Assembly (NCBI RefSeq): GCF_007990775.1
Contig: NZ_BJXB01000022.1
Span: 1-64,000 of the forward strand
Source of the DNA: Deinococcus cellulosilyticus NBRC 106333 = KACC 11606
Lineage (GTDB): Bacteria > Deinococcota > Deinococci > Deinococcales > Deinococcaceae
Length of the DNA: 64,000 nucleotides
Reading direction: 5' to 3'
In this document: positions 48,800 to 57,653 of the stretch, in pieces
Layout of the letters: every line of letters starts with the position of its first letter
How positions within the stretch are numbered: the first letter of the stretch is position 1
Notes under the pieces: model-generated
What the model was told of the DNA's origin: nothing
The model's database searches: none
The model's input: only the letters and a program-made list of their open reading frames with translations
Program-made: the position numbers and the translations under genes

Positions 48800-49704
48800 G
48801 CCATCAGAAGAACGCCCTCCCGCCTGTGGTGGTCCTGGTCCTGGCCGTTGTGCTTGCGGGCTATTACTTCCTGCAGCCCGGATCACAGGAAACAAAAACC
48901 ACCTCACCTGCACCCTCAGGTGAATTTGATGCCTCGGGTGGGGTCATGAAAATTCAGTTTCTGGATGTCGGTCAGGGGGATGCCATCCTGGTGACCAGTC
49001 CAGAGGGCAAAACCATGCTTTATGACGGAGGACGCAGCACCTCCCGCATGAAGGAACACATTGAAGAACTGGGCCTCACAAAGCTGGACATCATGGTCGC
49101 CAGCCATGGAGATTTTGACCACATCAACGGCCTGAACGAGGCTGTGAAGCTGAAACCCACCTACTTCATCAACAACGGCATTGCTGCCGACACCGCCACG
49201 TACCGCAAGCTCATCCGGGCCGTGAAGGCTGCGAAAACCCAGGGTCTGGTGGCCCGGGACCGCAACATTGAGCTGGGCAGCGTCAAACTGCATGTCTTCG
49301 ACATCCCAAAAGGACTGGGAGATGACCAGAATGCCAACAGTGTGGGCATCCTGATTGAGAGGGGAAGCTTCAAGGCTTTTCTGGGCGGAGACAGCGAAAA
49401 AGACACCATGGAAGGCTGGCTCAATCAGTACAGCAAGGTCCTTAAGGAAGTCAATGTCTACAAGAGTGCCCACCACGGCAGCCCTCACAATGACAATGCA
49501 GAATTCCTCTCTGTGGTGAGTCCAGAAGTGGTGGTGATCGGGGTGGGACCGAACAACTACGGTCATCCCTCTGAAGAGGCCATCGACCTGTACAAAAAAT
49601 ACAGTGAGCATCTTTACCGCACAGACCTCAATGGCATGGTGACCATAGAGGTGGATGCCTCCGGACATTACCGCACAACAACCGAAAAAGGGCGTGAAGA
49701 ATGA
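48796..49704 (+). CDS. ComEC/Rec2-like metallo-beta-lactamase protein, membrane-anchored
   Basis: 302 residues: one N-terminal membrane helix (VVVLVLAVVLAGYYFL), a Ser/Thr/Pro linker, then an MBL domain resembling the C-terminus of ComEC: FLDVGQGDAIL, ASHGDFDHINGL, GGDSEKDTM, SAHHGSPHN. It is secreted side-out. In ComEC the domain may degrade the non-imported DNA strand; single-domain versions are probably extracellular nucleases or phosphodiesterases. Operon with DUF3006 and MazG-like genes. Confidence 0.88.
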   Translation: MSHQKNALPPVVVLVLAVVLAGYYFLQPGSQETKTTSPAPSGEFDASGGVMKIQFLDVGQGDAILVTSPEGKTMLYDGGRSTSRMKEHIEELGLTKLDIMVASHGDFDHINGLNEAVKLKPTYFINNGIAADTATYRKLIRAVKAAKTQGLVARDRNIELGSVKLHVFDIPKGLGDDQNANSVGILIERGSFKAFLGGDSEKDTMEGWLNQYSKVLKEVNVYKSAHHGSPHNDNAEFLSVVSPEVVVIGVGPNNYGHPSEEAIDLYKKYSEHLYRTDLNGMVTIEVDASGHYRTTTEKGREE

Positions 49705-49997
49705 AACTGGTTCGTGACCATGCCCGGGAGCAGCACAGCGAGGCCCATTTTGAGCGTCTCTCCGAAGAGGACTTCCCCAGATACCTGCGCCTGAAACTGC
49801 AAGAAGAAGTGCAGGAATACCTTGCCCAGTCCAGCGCAGAAGAACTGGCAGACATCCTAGAAGTGGTTTATGCTCTTGCAGAACTGCAGGGCATCCAGAA
49901 AGACAACCTGGAAGCCCTCAGGGAAGTCAAGGCCAGAGAACAGGGCACTTTCAGAGAGCGTCTGGCTCTGGTCCGCAAGGAGCCCACACATGGATGA
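49701..49997 (+). CDS. MazG-like phosphoribosyl-ATP pyrophosphohydrolase-type protein
   Basis: 98 residues, overlaps the previous stop (ATGA). All-alpha pattern: LRLKLQEEVQEYLAQ and EELADILEVVYALAEL (metal Glu/Asp residues in two helices), then KAREQGTFRERL. Related small proteins hydrolyse nucleoside triphosphates. In an operon with a nuclease-like MBL protein it may clean up nucleotides. Confidence 0.85.
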   Translation: MKLVRDHAREQHSEAHFERLSEEDFPRYLRLKLQEEVQEYLAQSSAEELADILEVVYALAELQGIQKDNLEALREVKAREQGTFRERLALVRKEPTHG

Positions 49998-50190
49998 AGC
50001 CCTGAAAACCGCCCTGAAGGACCTCACGGACCGTTACCTGCAAAACGAATCCCTGGAAGACCTCACCGACCTGCTGGAAGTGGTGTTTTCGCTGGCTGCC
50101 ACCCACGGCGTTTCCAGCGTGGAACTGCAGGCCCTGGTGATGGAAAAACTGGCCCGCCAGGAGCGTTTCGAGGAACTGCTGGAAGACTGA
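49990..50190 (+). CDS. Truncated MazG-like paralogue
   Basis: 66 residues from ATG 49990, overlapping the previous gene by 8 nt. It matches only the second half of that gene: DLTDLLEVVFSLAATHGV against ELADILEVVYALAELQGI, then a similar RQERFEELLE end. The first metal helix is missing, so alone it is unlikely to be active; it could pair with the full-length protein. Good coding sense and coupling argue it is translated. Confidence 0.7.
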   Translation: MDEALKTALKDLTDRYLQNESLEDLTDLLEVVFSLAATHGVSSVELQALVMEKLARQERFEELLED

Positions 50191-50211
50191 ACCCTTTTTG
50201 CTGGAGGCACC

Positions 50212-50940
50212 ATGAAAGTCACCCTGTTCATGCTGGTTCTGCTGCTGGGGAGTGCTGACGGTCAGAAGAACATCTCCTTCCCCGCCGCAGATGGACAGCA
50301 GGTTCATGGTGTACTGTACGCCAATCCAGAGGCCAGAGCAGTGCTGTTGCTGTTCCACCAGTCCTGGTCCAACCACGCCGAATACGCCCCAATTGCACCC
50401 CGGTTTGTGAAGCTGGGGTTTGTTGTTCTCGCCACCGACCAGCGGTACGGGGGGTCCATGTACGGAGAACGCAACCTTACTTTTGATGCCTATCCTGGGG
50501 TTTACACCTTTGAGGAGGTGTTGCCGGATCTGGAAGGTGCAGTCCAGTGGAGCAGGAAAGCCCATCCTGGAAAACCCATCTGGCTCATGGGCAGCAGTTA
50601 TTCCGCTGCGCTGGTGTTTGTGGTGGCCGCGAAACATCCTGAAGTGAAGGCCGTGCTGGCCTTTTCCCCTGCGGAATACCTGAGAGATGGGCAGGCTGTC
50701 CGCGAAGCGGCAAGAACCCTCAAACAAACCTCTGTCTTTCTGACAGGGATGCACACCGCCAGTGAAATTCTGGGCTGTCAGCAAGTCTACGATGCGCTCC
50801 CTTCAAGGGACAAAACCATGTTCATTCCGCACAAGCTGGGAACCCACGCCGCCAACATCCTGAGGCCCGAGATGAAACAACTCGGCGGAGCTGAGGTCTG
50901 GAGCGCCGTGACCCATTTCGTGAAAACCCACCTGCCCTGA
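50212..50940 (+). CDS. Secreted dienelactone-hydrolase-like protein 1
   Basis: 242 residues after GGAGGCACC. Signal peptide LFMLVLLLGSADG. Alpha/beta hydrolase with LLLFHQSWSNHAEYAPIAPRF, nucleophile elbow WLMGSSYSAALV (Ser in GSSYS), and a late His in LGTHAANILRP. The acid residue is not clear. Paralogue of the gene at 51778 (shared AEYAPIAP, AHPGKPIWLMGSSYS). Exported, substrate unknown. The MerR gene lies between the two. Confidence 0.85.
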   Translation: MKVTLFMLVLLLGSADGQKNISFPAADGQQVHGVLYANPEARAVLLLFHQSWSNHAEYAPIAPRFVKLGFVVLATDQRYGGSMYGERNLTFDAYPGVYTFEEVLPDLEGAVQWSRKAHPGKPIWLMGSSYSAALVFVVAAKHPEVKAVLAFSPAEYLRDGQAVREAARTLKQTSVFLTGMHTASEILGCQQVYDALPSRDKTMFIPHKLGTHAANILRPEMKQLGGAEVWSAVTHFVKTHLP

Positions 50941-50944
50941 TCCC

Positions 50945-50976
50945 TTGACCCTCCTGCAGGGGACGGGTTGTAACCT
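50945..50976 (+). promoter_or_regulatory. MerR-type promoter with long spacer
   Basis: TTGACC (50945-50950), 20-bp spacer, TAACCT (50971-50976). The spacer holds an imperfect dyad (ACCCTCC-tgca-GGGGACGGGT), the layout of promoters that MerR-family proteins activate by DNA distortion. Confidence 0.65.
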
Positions 50977-50992
50977 GTTTTCAGGGAGGAGC

Positions 50993-51781
50993 ATGAAAAA
51001 CCTGATTTCCATTGGCCGCTTCGCCCAGTTGACCGGACTGAGTGTCAAAGCCCTGCGTTTTTATGAGTCGCTGGGGCTGCTGATGCCCGCAGTGGTCGAT
51101 CCTGAAACCGGATACCGGTACTACCGTTTCTACCAGAGAGGGCTGGCAGAACGCATCCGCAGCCTGCGTGAACTGGACCTCTCTCTGGATGAGGTGCAGC
51201 AGGTCACGCAGGCCGACATGACCGTTCAGCAGGCTCTGCAGATTCATGCCTCCAGGCTGGAAGTGCAGATCCGCGAAAAACAGGAGCTCTTGCAGAAGGT
51301 TTATCTGGCCCAGCAGGACATGCAGGATTACCCGGTGCAGGTCCAGCAGAAAAAACCTTACGCTGTGCTTTCCTGTCCGCATGGCACCACCCTGACCACC
51401 TGTGAACAGGACCGTGAACGGATGCACCAGATGCTGCTGGAACAGGCCAGAGAAGCCCACCTGAAACCCACCCAGGCGCCCTACACCTATCACCCACCCC
51501 AGGGCGGCTTTGACCCCCAGAACTATCAGGCGGTCCTCTGCCTGCCTGTGCACACCCCAGGCCCGGAGACCCATCCGGGGTTCTCTGGAACGGTGGTCAG
51601 TACCCTGCACGCAGGCAACCACACCCACCTGCATCTCGCCTATCAGGCCCTCGCAGCCCACGTGGAAAAACACCAGTTGCGCCGCACAAGCCCATGGTGC
51701 GAGAGTTACCATGCCGGACTCGGGGATGGGGCCTCTCCCATCGTTGAAATCTGGTGTGTGATCGAAGGAGAACCCACATGA
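50993..51781 (+). CDS. MerR-family transcriptional regulator with GyrI-like effector domain
   Basis: 262 residues from ATG 50993, after GGGAGGAGC. Residues 6-75: MerR winged helix (IGRFAQLTGLSVKALRFYESLGLL, DPETGYRYYRFYQ). Coiled coil ~80-120; residues ~125-262 resemble the drug-binding GyrI/BmrR domain. Upstream is a MerR-type promoter, so it probably controls itself and, by coupling (ATGA), the hydrolase downstream. Ligand probably a hydrophobic or cationic compound. Confidence 0.9.
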   Translation: MKNLISIGRFAQLTGLSVKALRFYESLGLLMPAVVDPETGYRYYRFYQRGLAERIRSLRELDLSLDEVQQVTQADMTVQQALQIHASRLEVQIREKQELLQKVYLAQQDMQDYPVQVQQKKPYAVLSCPHGTTLTTCEQDRERMHQMLLEQAREAHLKPTQAPYTYHPPQGGFDPQNYQAVLCLPVHTPGPETHPGFSGTVVSTLHAGNHTHLHLAYQALAAHVEKHQLRRTSPWCESYHAGLGDGASPIVEIWCVIEGEPT

Positions 51782-52518
51782 AAAACCGACTGTTTCTGAA
51801 TGGCGTGTTGTTGAGTGCAGTGCTTCTGGGGAGTCTGGCACAGGCCCAGACAGCCCTCACCCTGAAAGCCAGCGACGGCCTGATCCTGCACGCCACCCAG
51901 TACCCCAACCCTCAGGCCAGAGCGGTGCTTTTGATGTTCCATCAGGCGGGTTCCAACAAAGCGGAATACGCTCCCATCGCACCTGAATTCGTCAAGCTGG
52001 GTTTTGCAGGACTGGCGCTCGATCAACGCTCGGGAGGCTCACAGTTTGGAGCTGAAAACCAGACGGTAAAAGGGGCCAGCAGGACCTACAGTTCCACAGA
52101 GACCCTGCCCGATTTTGATGCCGCCATTGCCTGGGCCAGAAAAGCCCATCCCGGAAAACCCATCTGGCTCATGGGCAGCAGCTACTCATCTGCACTGGTG
52201 TTTCTGGTGGCCGCAAAACACCCCGAGGTCCAGGCCCTGCTCAGTTTCTCTCCAGATGAGTACGGCGAAGGCAGCACCGCCATCAAAGATGCAGCAAAAA
52301 AAGTCCAGCACACCGCAGTGTTCATCACCTGCGCCAAAAGCGAGGCGCAGGCTGCCAGGGGCATTTTTGAAGCCGTGAAAAGCCCGGAGAAAACCCTTTA
52401 CGTCCCTCAAAAGTTTGGCAAACACGGAGCAAGTGTTCTGCGTCCTGAAGGGGCTGTTTTCGGGGGTACAGAAACCTGGGGTGCTGTGAAGGCATTTGTG
52501 AAAAATCATCTGAAGTAG
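51778..52518 (+). CDS. Secreted dienelactone-hydrolase-like protein 2
   Basis: 246 residues; ATG overlaps the MerR stop. Signal peptide LLSAVLLGSLAQAQ. Same framework as the gene at 50212: LLMFHQAGSNKAEYAPIAPEF, WLMGSSYSSALV, FGKHGASVLRP. The acid position reads ITCAKSEAQA. Likely exported esterase under control of the MerR regulator. Confidence 0.85.
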   Translation: MKNRLFLNGVLLSAVLLGSLAQAQTALTLKASDGLILHATQYPNPQARAVLLMFHQAGSNKAEYAPIAPEFVKLGFAGLALDQRSGGSQFGAENQTVKGASRTYSSTETLPDFDAAIAWARKAHPGKPIWLMGSSYSSALVFLVAAKHPEVQALLSFSPDEYGEGSTAIKDAAKKVQHTAVFITCAKSEAQAARGIFEAVKSPEKTLYVPQKFGKHGASVLRPEGAVFGGTETWGAVKAFVKNHLK

Positions 52519-52554
52519 GTTCAATGGGGTGGGGATTTGAGAGCACTGAGGCTT

Positions 52555-52610
52555 AAATCCCCCTGCCTTTCGCGTTGCTCAAGGCGGTCCCCCTTATTAA
52601 GGGGGATCGG
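52555..52610. repeat. GC-rich double-hairpin repeat, copy B1 (reverse)
   Basis: AAATCCCCCTGCC, spacer, GTCCCCCTTATTAAGGGGGA; reverse orientation of the family. Lies directly before B2, tail to tail. Confidence 0.6.
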
Positions 52611-52645
52611 TGGACATCTGAGATTCCATCCAGAACAACCAGAAA

Positions 52646-52703
52646 CCCCCCTTCGTCAAGGGGGGACAGTGCCGGGCGCAGCGCGGCACAGGGGGGATCT
52701 GAC
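52646..52703. repeat. GC-rich double-hairpin repeat, copy B2 (forward)
   Basis: CCCCCCTTCGTCAAGGGGGG, then ACAGTGCC, GGCACA hairpin, then GGGGGGATCTGA. With B1 fills the gap between convergent genes and may terminate both. Confidence 0.6.
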
Positions 52704-52748
52704 CCTCAGTGCACCCAGAAGAAGAAAGCACCCAGAGTCGGGGAAAAC

Positions 52749-54542
52749 TCAATCGTCGTCATTGGACAGCACGGCAAGGAAAGCTTCCTGGGGAACCTCC
52801 ACGGTACCGATCTGCTTCATGCGGGCTTTGCCCTTCTTCTGCTTGTCCAGCAGTTTCTTCTTGCGCGAAATGTCCCCACCGTAACACTTGGCAAGAACGT
52901 CTTTGCGGTAGGCTTTCACGGTGGCGCGGGCGATGATCTTGCCCCCGATGGTGGCCTGCACGGGAACGGCCCACATCTGTCTGGGGATCACTTCAGCCAT
53001 CTTGTCGACGATTTTGCGGCCCAGAGAGTATGCCTTGTCCTCGTGGATGATCACGGCGAGGGCATCCACAAGCTCGTTGTTGACCATGATGTCCACTTTC
53101 ACCAGGTCGCCTTCACGGTAACCGATCTGCTCGTAGTCCATGCTGGCGTATCCGCGGGAGATGGATTTCAGGCGGTCGTGGAAATCGTAGAGGATCTCTG
53201 CAAAGGGCACCTCGTACAGCAGTTCCACCCGGCGGCCCGGGTAGTTCATGGTGATCAGGACACCCCGGCGTTCCTGCAGGAGTTGCATCACAGGCCCGAC
53301 GTACTCTTCTGGCAGCATGATCGAGAGCTTGATGTAAGGCTCCTCGATCAGTTCAATGCGGTCACGGGTGGGGAATTCTGCAGGGTTCTGGGTTTCCAGC
53401 ACGGTCCCGTCCGAGAGGGTCAGGCGGTACACCACGGCAGGGGCTGTGGCGATCAGGTCCAGATCGAATTCACGTTCCAGACGTTCCTGAACAATTTCTG
53501 CGTGCAGCAGTCCCAGGAAGCCGCAACGGAACCCGAAGCCCAGAGCCTCGGAGGTTTCAGGTTCAAAGCTGAAAGCGGCGTCGTTCAGCTGCAGTTTTTC
53601 CAGCGCTTCACGCAACTTGCGGTAATCTTCCGTGCTGGTGGGGTAAAGCCCTGAGAACACCACAGGCTGAGCGGCTTTGAATCCGGGGAAGGGGGTGTCC
53701 GTGGGACGGTCCTTCTGGGTGATGGTGTCTCCGACCAGAGCATCATGGATGTCCTTGATGCTGGCCGCAACCCAGCCCACCGCTCCGGCTTTCAGTTCAT
53801 CTCCGACCACCAGACCGGGAGAGAAAAAACCCACCTTGTCCACATCGAAGGTCTTGCCGGTGGACCACATCATGATGGTGTCCTTGGGCCTCAGGGTCCC
53901 TTCGAGCACCCGGATGAAGCTGATCACGCCCTGGTAGGCATCGTAAAAGCTGTCAAAGATCAGGGCCTTGAGAGGGGCTTCGGGGTCTCCTGGAGGCTCG
54001 GGAATACGTTCCACAATGGCTTCCAGGATGTCCTCAATGCCAATCCCTGATTTGCCTGAAGCCAGGATGGCATCATCTGCAGAGATGCCGATGACTTCTT
54101 CAAGCTCTCTGGCTGCAGCTTCCGGGTCTGCGGCGGGCAGGTCGATCTTGTTGATCACCGGAATGATTTCCAGGTTGTTGTCGATGGCAAGGTAGGCGTT
54201 CACGATGGTCTGCGCCTCCACCCCCTGCGAGGCGTCCACAAGCAGCAGAACCCCTTCACAGGCCGAGAGGCTGCGGGAGACCTCGTAATTGAAATCCACG
54301 TGTCCGGGCGTGTCAATCAGGTTGAAGGTGTAGGAGATCCCGTCACTGGCTCGATTGTAGGTCAGGCGCACAGGTGTGCTCTTGATGGTGATGCCACGTT
54401 CACGTTCCAGTTCCAGGGTGTCCAGGGTCTGGTCGCGTTTGTCGCGTTCTCCCATCGCCCCGAGTTTTTCGAGGATGCGGTCTGCCAGGGTGCTTTTCCC
54501 GTGGTCGACGTGCGCGATGATGCTGAAGTTCCTTACGTTCAC
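52749..54542 (-). CDS. lepA: Elongation factor 4 (LepA)
   Basis: 597 residues from GTG 54542. GTPase motifs AHVDHGKSTLADRIL, DTPGHVDF, NKIDLP; domain order as in LepA with the specific C-terminal domain (KKKLLDKQKKGKARMK). It promotes back-translocation or recycling of ribosomes under stress. The GTG is supported by TAAACT 6 nt upstream and no ribosome site. Confidence 0.97.
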   Translation of the reverse strand: MNVRNFSIIAHVDHGKSTLADRILEKLGAMGERDKRDQTLDTLELERERGITIKSTPVRLTYNRASDGISYTFNLIDTPGHVDFNYEVSRSLSACEGVLLLVDASQGVEAQTIVNAYLAIDNNLEIIPVINKIDLPAADPEAAARELEEVIGISADDAILASGKSGIGIEDILEAIVERIPEPPGDPEAPLKALIFDSFYDAYQGVISFIRVLEGTLRPKDTIMMWSTGKTFDVDKVGFFSPGLVVGDELKAGAVGWVAASIKDIHDALVGDTITQKDRPTDTPFPGFKAAQPVVFSGLYPTSTEDYRKLREALEKLQLNDAAFSFEPETSEALGFGFRCGFLGLLHAEIVQERLEREFDLDLIATAPAVVYRLTLSDGTVLETQNPAEFPTRDRIELIEEPYIKLSIMLPEEYVGPVMQLLQERRGVLITMNYPGRRVELLYEVPFAEILYDFHDRLKSISRGYASMDYEQIGYREGDLVKVDIMVNNELVDALAVIIHEDKAYSLGRKIVDKMAEVIPRQMWAVPVQATIGGKIIARATVKAYRKDVLAKCYGGDISRKKKLLDKQKKGKARMKQIGTVEVPQEAFLAVLSNDDD

Positions 54543-54548
54543 CCAAGC

Positions 54549-54554
54549 AGTTTA
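54549..54554 (-). promoter_or_regulatory. -10 box of leaderless lepA
   Basis: TAAACT on the minus strand, 6 nt before the GTG start. Confidence 0.6.
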
Positions 54555-54590
54555 CTACGTTCCGGGTTGTTTCTGGAAAAGGATTTAAAG

Positions 54591-54623
54591 AGCGGTCAGC
54601 CCTCAGCAGTCAGCTTTCAGCGC
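54591..54623. repeat. Four-heptad repeat array, NNTCAGC variant (forward)
   Basis: AGC, GGTCAGC, CCTCAGC, AGTCAGC, TTTCAGC, then GC. Confidence 0.8.
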
Positions 54624-54671
54624 AAGACCCCGAAACCTTTCATCCCTGATCTGCGATTCAGGAATCCCACT

Positions 54672-55781
54672 TCAAAACCCAGAGAACTGCACCTGATTCT
54701 CAGTGCCCTCCTCTGCCACAAAATCCAGCAATTTCAGGCCTTCTTGCACCAGCATGTCTCTGTCCTGCTTTGAAAAGGGCTGGAACATCTGCACCCTGAG
54801 CACATTCCCTTTCTGACCTTCTTCAACCTTCCATAGTCCTTGAACAAAACCATCGATCAGCACCGCAGAGCGGATGATCCCGTTGCGGGTGAAGACCTTT
54901 TCCTTTGCTGCAGCGTCCATCACACGGCTGCGGTCAAAGTGGGACAGCAACAGGTTGTCAAACTCTGGCAGAAAACGGGGTGAAATGGGCAGGTCGGGAT
55001 CTGGCAGTGCAGCATCTGCCAGATCAAAAAGTTCTCTTCCCAGTTCGTCTCTGAAAGTGCGAAGTACACCCTGCCGCTCCTGCAATGCAGGTTTCAGGCT
55101 GGTGAGGCCACTCCAGACCGAAATGTCTTTGAGGGTGGCAGGTCCAAACGCCCCCAGATAACGCAGAATCAGTTGCCCCAGATCAGGCCGGGAAGCAACG
55201 GCTTCACCCAGGTACACTTCCCCTGGACTGAGCAGGGCCGATTTGTGGTGTCCCCAGGTTCCGGCAGGAGGCACATGGATCAGGCCCTCAAAATTCCTTG
55301 CTGCCTGTGCAAGTGCATGCGGATCATGGTCCGGCCAGACCTCCTGCAGTTTCAGCCCAAGATCCTGATTGTTCAGGGGCTGCTGCCTGAGGATTTCGCG
55401 TGCAGCAGCAGCCACTTCTGCAGGGTCCAGTCCGTTCAGCTGTTTCCCATAGCTGCCCCGGTATTGCCTTTCCAGTACAGGCTGAATCAGAGGCTTCAAC
55501 TCCAGATAATCCTGTGCAGTCACCAGATGCAGGGTGGAACGCATCAGGGCAGCACGCACCACCTTGCGCTCCTCAATCAGGCAGGTCAGGTCCGCCTTGT
55601 GAAAATGCTCCAGACGGGCCCACAGGCCCACGTAAGGCGGGTTGGGCATCTGGGCCTGCAATCCCACCAGATGCTGGATCAGGTCCAGAGGCATGGCATC
55701 TGAGCGCTGAATCAGGTGCTGTCTGTGCAGGGTGGCCCTGTTGAGGGCACGGACGCTCAGGACATCGGGTGAGGTGGGCAT
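54672..55781 (-). CDS. Winged-helix DNA-binding protein, AlkZ/YcaQ-like glycosylase candidate
   Basis: 369 residues from ATG 55781 (AAGGAGAGAAG upstream). HTH_42 family with tandem winged helices. Near residue 32, HLVGLQAQMP carries the Gln-x-Gln motif of AlkZ-type DNA glycosylases; E. coli YcaQ has Gln-x-Asp. Later motifs: RSTLHLVTAQDYL, PAGTWGHHKSAL, RNGIIRSAVLIDG. Such enzymes excise alkylated bases or unhook interstrand crosslinks, fitting a radiation- and damage-tolerant host. Function inferred from motif only. Confidence 0.83.
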   Translation of the reverse strand: MPTSPDVLSVRALNRATLHRQHLIQRSDAMPLDLIQHLVGLQAQMPNPPYVGLWARLEHFHKADLTCLIEERKVVRAALMRSTLHLVTAQDYLELKPLIQPVLERQYRGSYGKQLNGLDPAEVAAAAREILRQQPLNNQDLGLKLQEVWPDHDPHALAQAARNFEGLIHVPPAGTWGHHKSALLSPGEVYLGEAVASRPDLGQLILRYLGAFGPATLKDISVWSGLTSLKPALQERQGVLRTFRDELGRELFDLADAALPDPDLPISPRFLPEFDNLLLSHFDRSRVMDAAAKEKVFTRNGIIRSAVLIDGFVQGLWKVEEGQKGNVLRVQMFQPFSKQDRDMLVQEGLKLLDFVAEEGTENQVQFSGF

Positions 55782-55851
55782 CTTCTCTCCTTGATGGTTC
55801 AGTTTATCCTGACGGCACATGCACGGATCACCCCCTCCAGACCAGAAGGGT

Positions 55852-55857
55852 TACCAT
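55852..55857 (+). promoter_or_regulatory. -10 box of leaderless hypothetical gene
   Basis: TACCAT, 6 nt before ATG 55864. Confidence 0.55.
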
Positions 55858-55863
55858 GGACAG

Positions 55864-56301
55864 ATGAACATCCGTCCCCATCTGCTCCCGCCTGAACTCG
55901 ACCTTGAACTCGTGGGACAGGTGGCTGAACTTGCTGCCGATCTGCAGGACGAACCTGAAAACCCGGAATCGTCACGGCTGCTGGAGTTCAATCGGCTGAC
56001 CGGGCAAAATTACACCCACAGTCATTTTCGTGGGCTTTCGGGGTCCATCGATGCACATGACTTTGCTGAGATTGCCCTCAGTCCTGTTGACCATTTCGAG
56101 GATGTACAGGATGAGGAGTTTCTGGAAATCATCCGTTTTCTGCTGGAAGGTCTGGGGTCAGAGCGGGATCTGGGCTACTGGCTGGAATTCCTGCAGCGGC
56201 ACCTCCCCCATCCTTCCCCAAGCGATCTGATCTTTCAGGCAGAGCTTTCCCCTGAAGACATCTTGCACCAGCTGAAAACGTATCCTCCCATTGTGCTTTG
56301 A
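55864..56301 (+). CDS. Hypothetical acidic protein
   Basis: 145 residues from ATG 55864; the reading frame extends upstream but the box at 55852 sets this start. Acidic, helical, no signal peptide (LELVGQVAELAADLQDEPENP, HFEDVQDEEFLEIIRFLLEGL). No recognised family. Cytosolic. Confidence 0.68.
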   Translation: MNIRPHLLPPELDLELVGQVAELAADLQDEPENPESSRLLEFNRLTGQNYTHSHFRGLSGSIDAHDFAEIALSPVDHFEDVQDEEFLEIIRFLLEGLGSERDLGYWLEFLQRHLPHPSPSDLIFQAELSPEDILHQLKTYPPIVL

Positions 56302-56380
56302 ATCCAGAAACAAACGGTGCTGAACTGCGGGTAAATGTTCCCCTCATGGCCCTTTGTGGCTGGTGTGCTACTTCTGGAAC

Positions 56381-57634
56381 ATGAAACGCCTGCTGATTTC
56401 TGCTGCATTGCTCTCTTCTTTTGCCTCTGCCCAGATTGCGTTGTTGCCGCTGGACAGCCGTCCGGTGAATCGGGTTTACCCGGTCAAACTGGCCTCCCTG
56501 AAAGACAAAGAAACCCGCGTCCTTCCCTGGTACCGTCTGGGAAGAGGTCAGACTTCGGGAGACATCGAGATCATGCATGAATGGATCATGCAGCAGACCG
56601 ATGCAGAAGTGCTCATCGTTTCACTGGACAGTGTGGCTTATGGGGGTCTGGTCCAGTCCAGAGGGGTGGACCTGCCTGCAGAAACCGCCATCGAGCGCCT
56701 GAAAGTGGTGCGGGAATGGAAGGAGAAAACCGGGAAACCCGTGTATGCCAGCATCACCATTCCCAGGCACCCCGATGCAAAATTCCGGGAACGCAACCTG
56801 ACCGTGATCCGCGAGATGATGCAGTGGGCCAAAGAGGGGGTGTTCACCGACTTGCGGGTCACCTGGGACGATGCCGTGACAGGCTCCCCTGCCGTCAAAG
56901 AAGCAGAGTCCCTGAAGCCCTTGCTGGCCCCAAACATCCGCCTGTATCCGGGGGCAGACGAGGTGGCAAGTGCACTGGTCGCCAGTTACCTGAGTCCAGA
57001 ACCCAGAACCCTGCGTGTGGTCTTCTCTGACCCGGCAAAAGCAAAAGAAGTCATCAAGTACGACGGTCTCCCCCTGATTGACAGCGTGAAACTGCATGCA
57101 GGGAGTGTGGGTTTTCAGGTGGTGGAAGAAAACGCCGACCTGACCCTGTTTGTGTTCAACGGCTCAAAACAGGACCCAAGATTTACAGCCATTGCTCTGA
57201 ACCGCCTGAGTGGCCCCCTCAGTGTGGTGGACATCAACCGGGTGAACCAGGGCACCGTGCGCCTGTGGAAGGACCTCACCACCCTGAAACGCACCCCTGA
57301 TCTCATGAGCCTCTCCGGGTGGGGCACCCCTGGCAACAACCTGGGCACGGCTCTCGCCCATGCCAAACTGGCCCTTTCTGGCGTGGACCCCGAGAAACAG
57401 CAGGAAACCCTGGCTTACGAGTACGCCAACGATGTGCTTTTCAGTGCACTCCTCAGACCGGACATCCGCAAGCACTTCCAGGAAAACCAGATGGGATCAA
57501 AAGAAGCCTGGGAATACCTGCAGAAAGTCATTCCAGAATTGAAACTCTTCTCTGGGTATGTGATCAAAGGGGCTGGACTCCCCTGGGACCGTTCTTTCGA
57601 GTGGGAATTTGATGTGGAAAAAGCAGAGCCCTGA
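56381..57634 (+). CDS. DUF4127 family secreted protein
   Basis: 417 residues from ATG 56381; signal peptide LISAALLSSFASAQ. DUF4127 hallmarks: ALLPLDSRPVN at the mature start, VSLDSVAYGGLVQSR, SGWGTPGNNLGTALA, and a late WEYLQKVIPEL. Function of the family is unknown; members often lie near sugar-related genes. TACTTC ends 6 nt before the ATG, weakly matching a leaderless box. Confidence 0.88.
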   Translation: MKRLLISAALLSSFASAQIALLPLDSRPVNRVYPVKLASLKDKETRVLPWYRLGRGQTSGDIEIMHEWIMQQTDAEVLIVSLDSVAYGGLVQSRGVDLPAETAIERLKVVREWKEKTGKPVYASITIPRHPDAKFRERNLTVIREMMQWAKEGVFTDLRVTWDDAVTGSPAVKEAESLKPLLAPNIRLYPGADEVASALVASYLSPEPRTLRVVFSDPAKAKEVIKYDGLPLIDSVKLHAGSVGFQVVEENADLTLFVFNGSKQDPRFTAIALNRLSGPLSVVDINRVNQGTVRLWKDLTTLKRTPDLMSLSGWGTPGNNLGTALAHAKLALSGVDPEKQQETLAYEYANDVLFSALLRPDIRKHFQENQMGSKEAWEYLQKVIPELKLFSGYVIKGAGLPWDRSFEWEFDVEKAEP

Positions 57635-57653
57635 ATTTGAGACACCCACCAAC

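Noticed and set aside
50945..50992. TTG start for the MerR regulator
   Set aside because: This TTG is part of the -35 box TTGACC; the ATG at 50993 has a strong ribosome site and begins at the helix-turn-helix.
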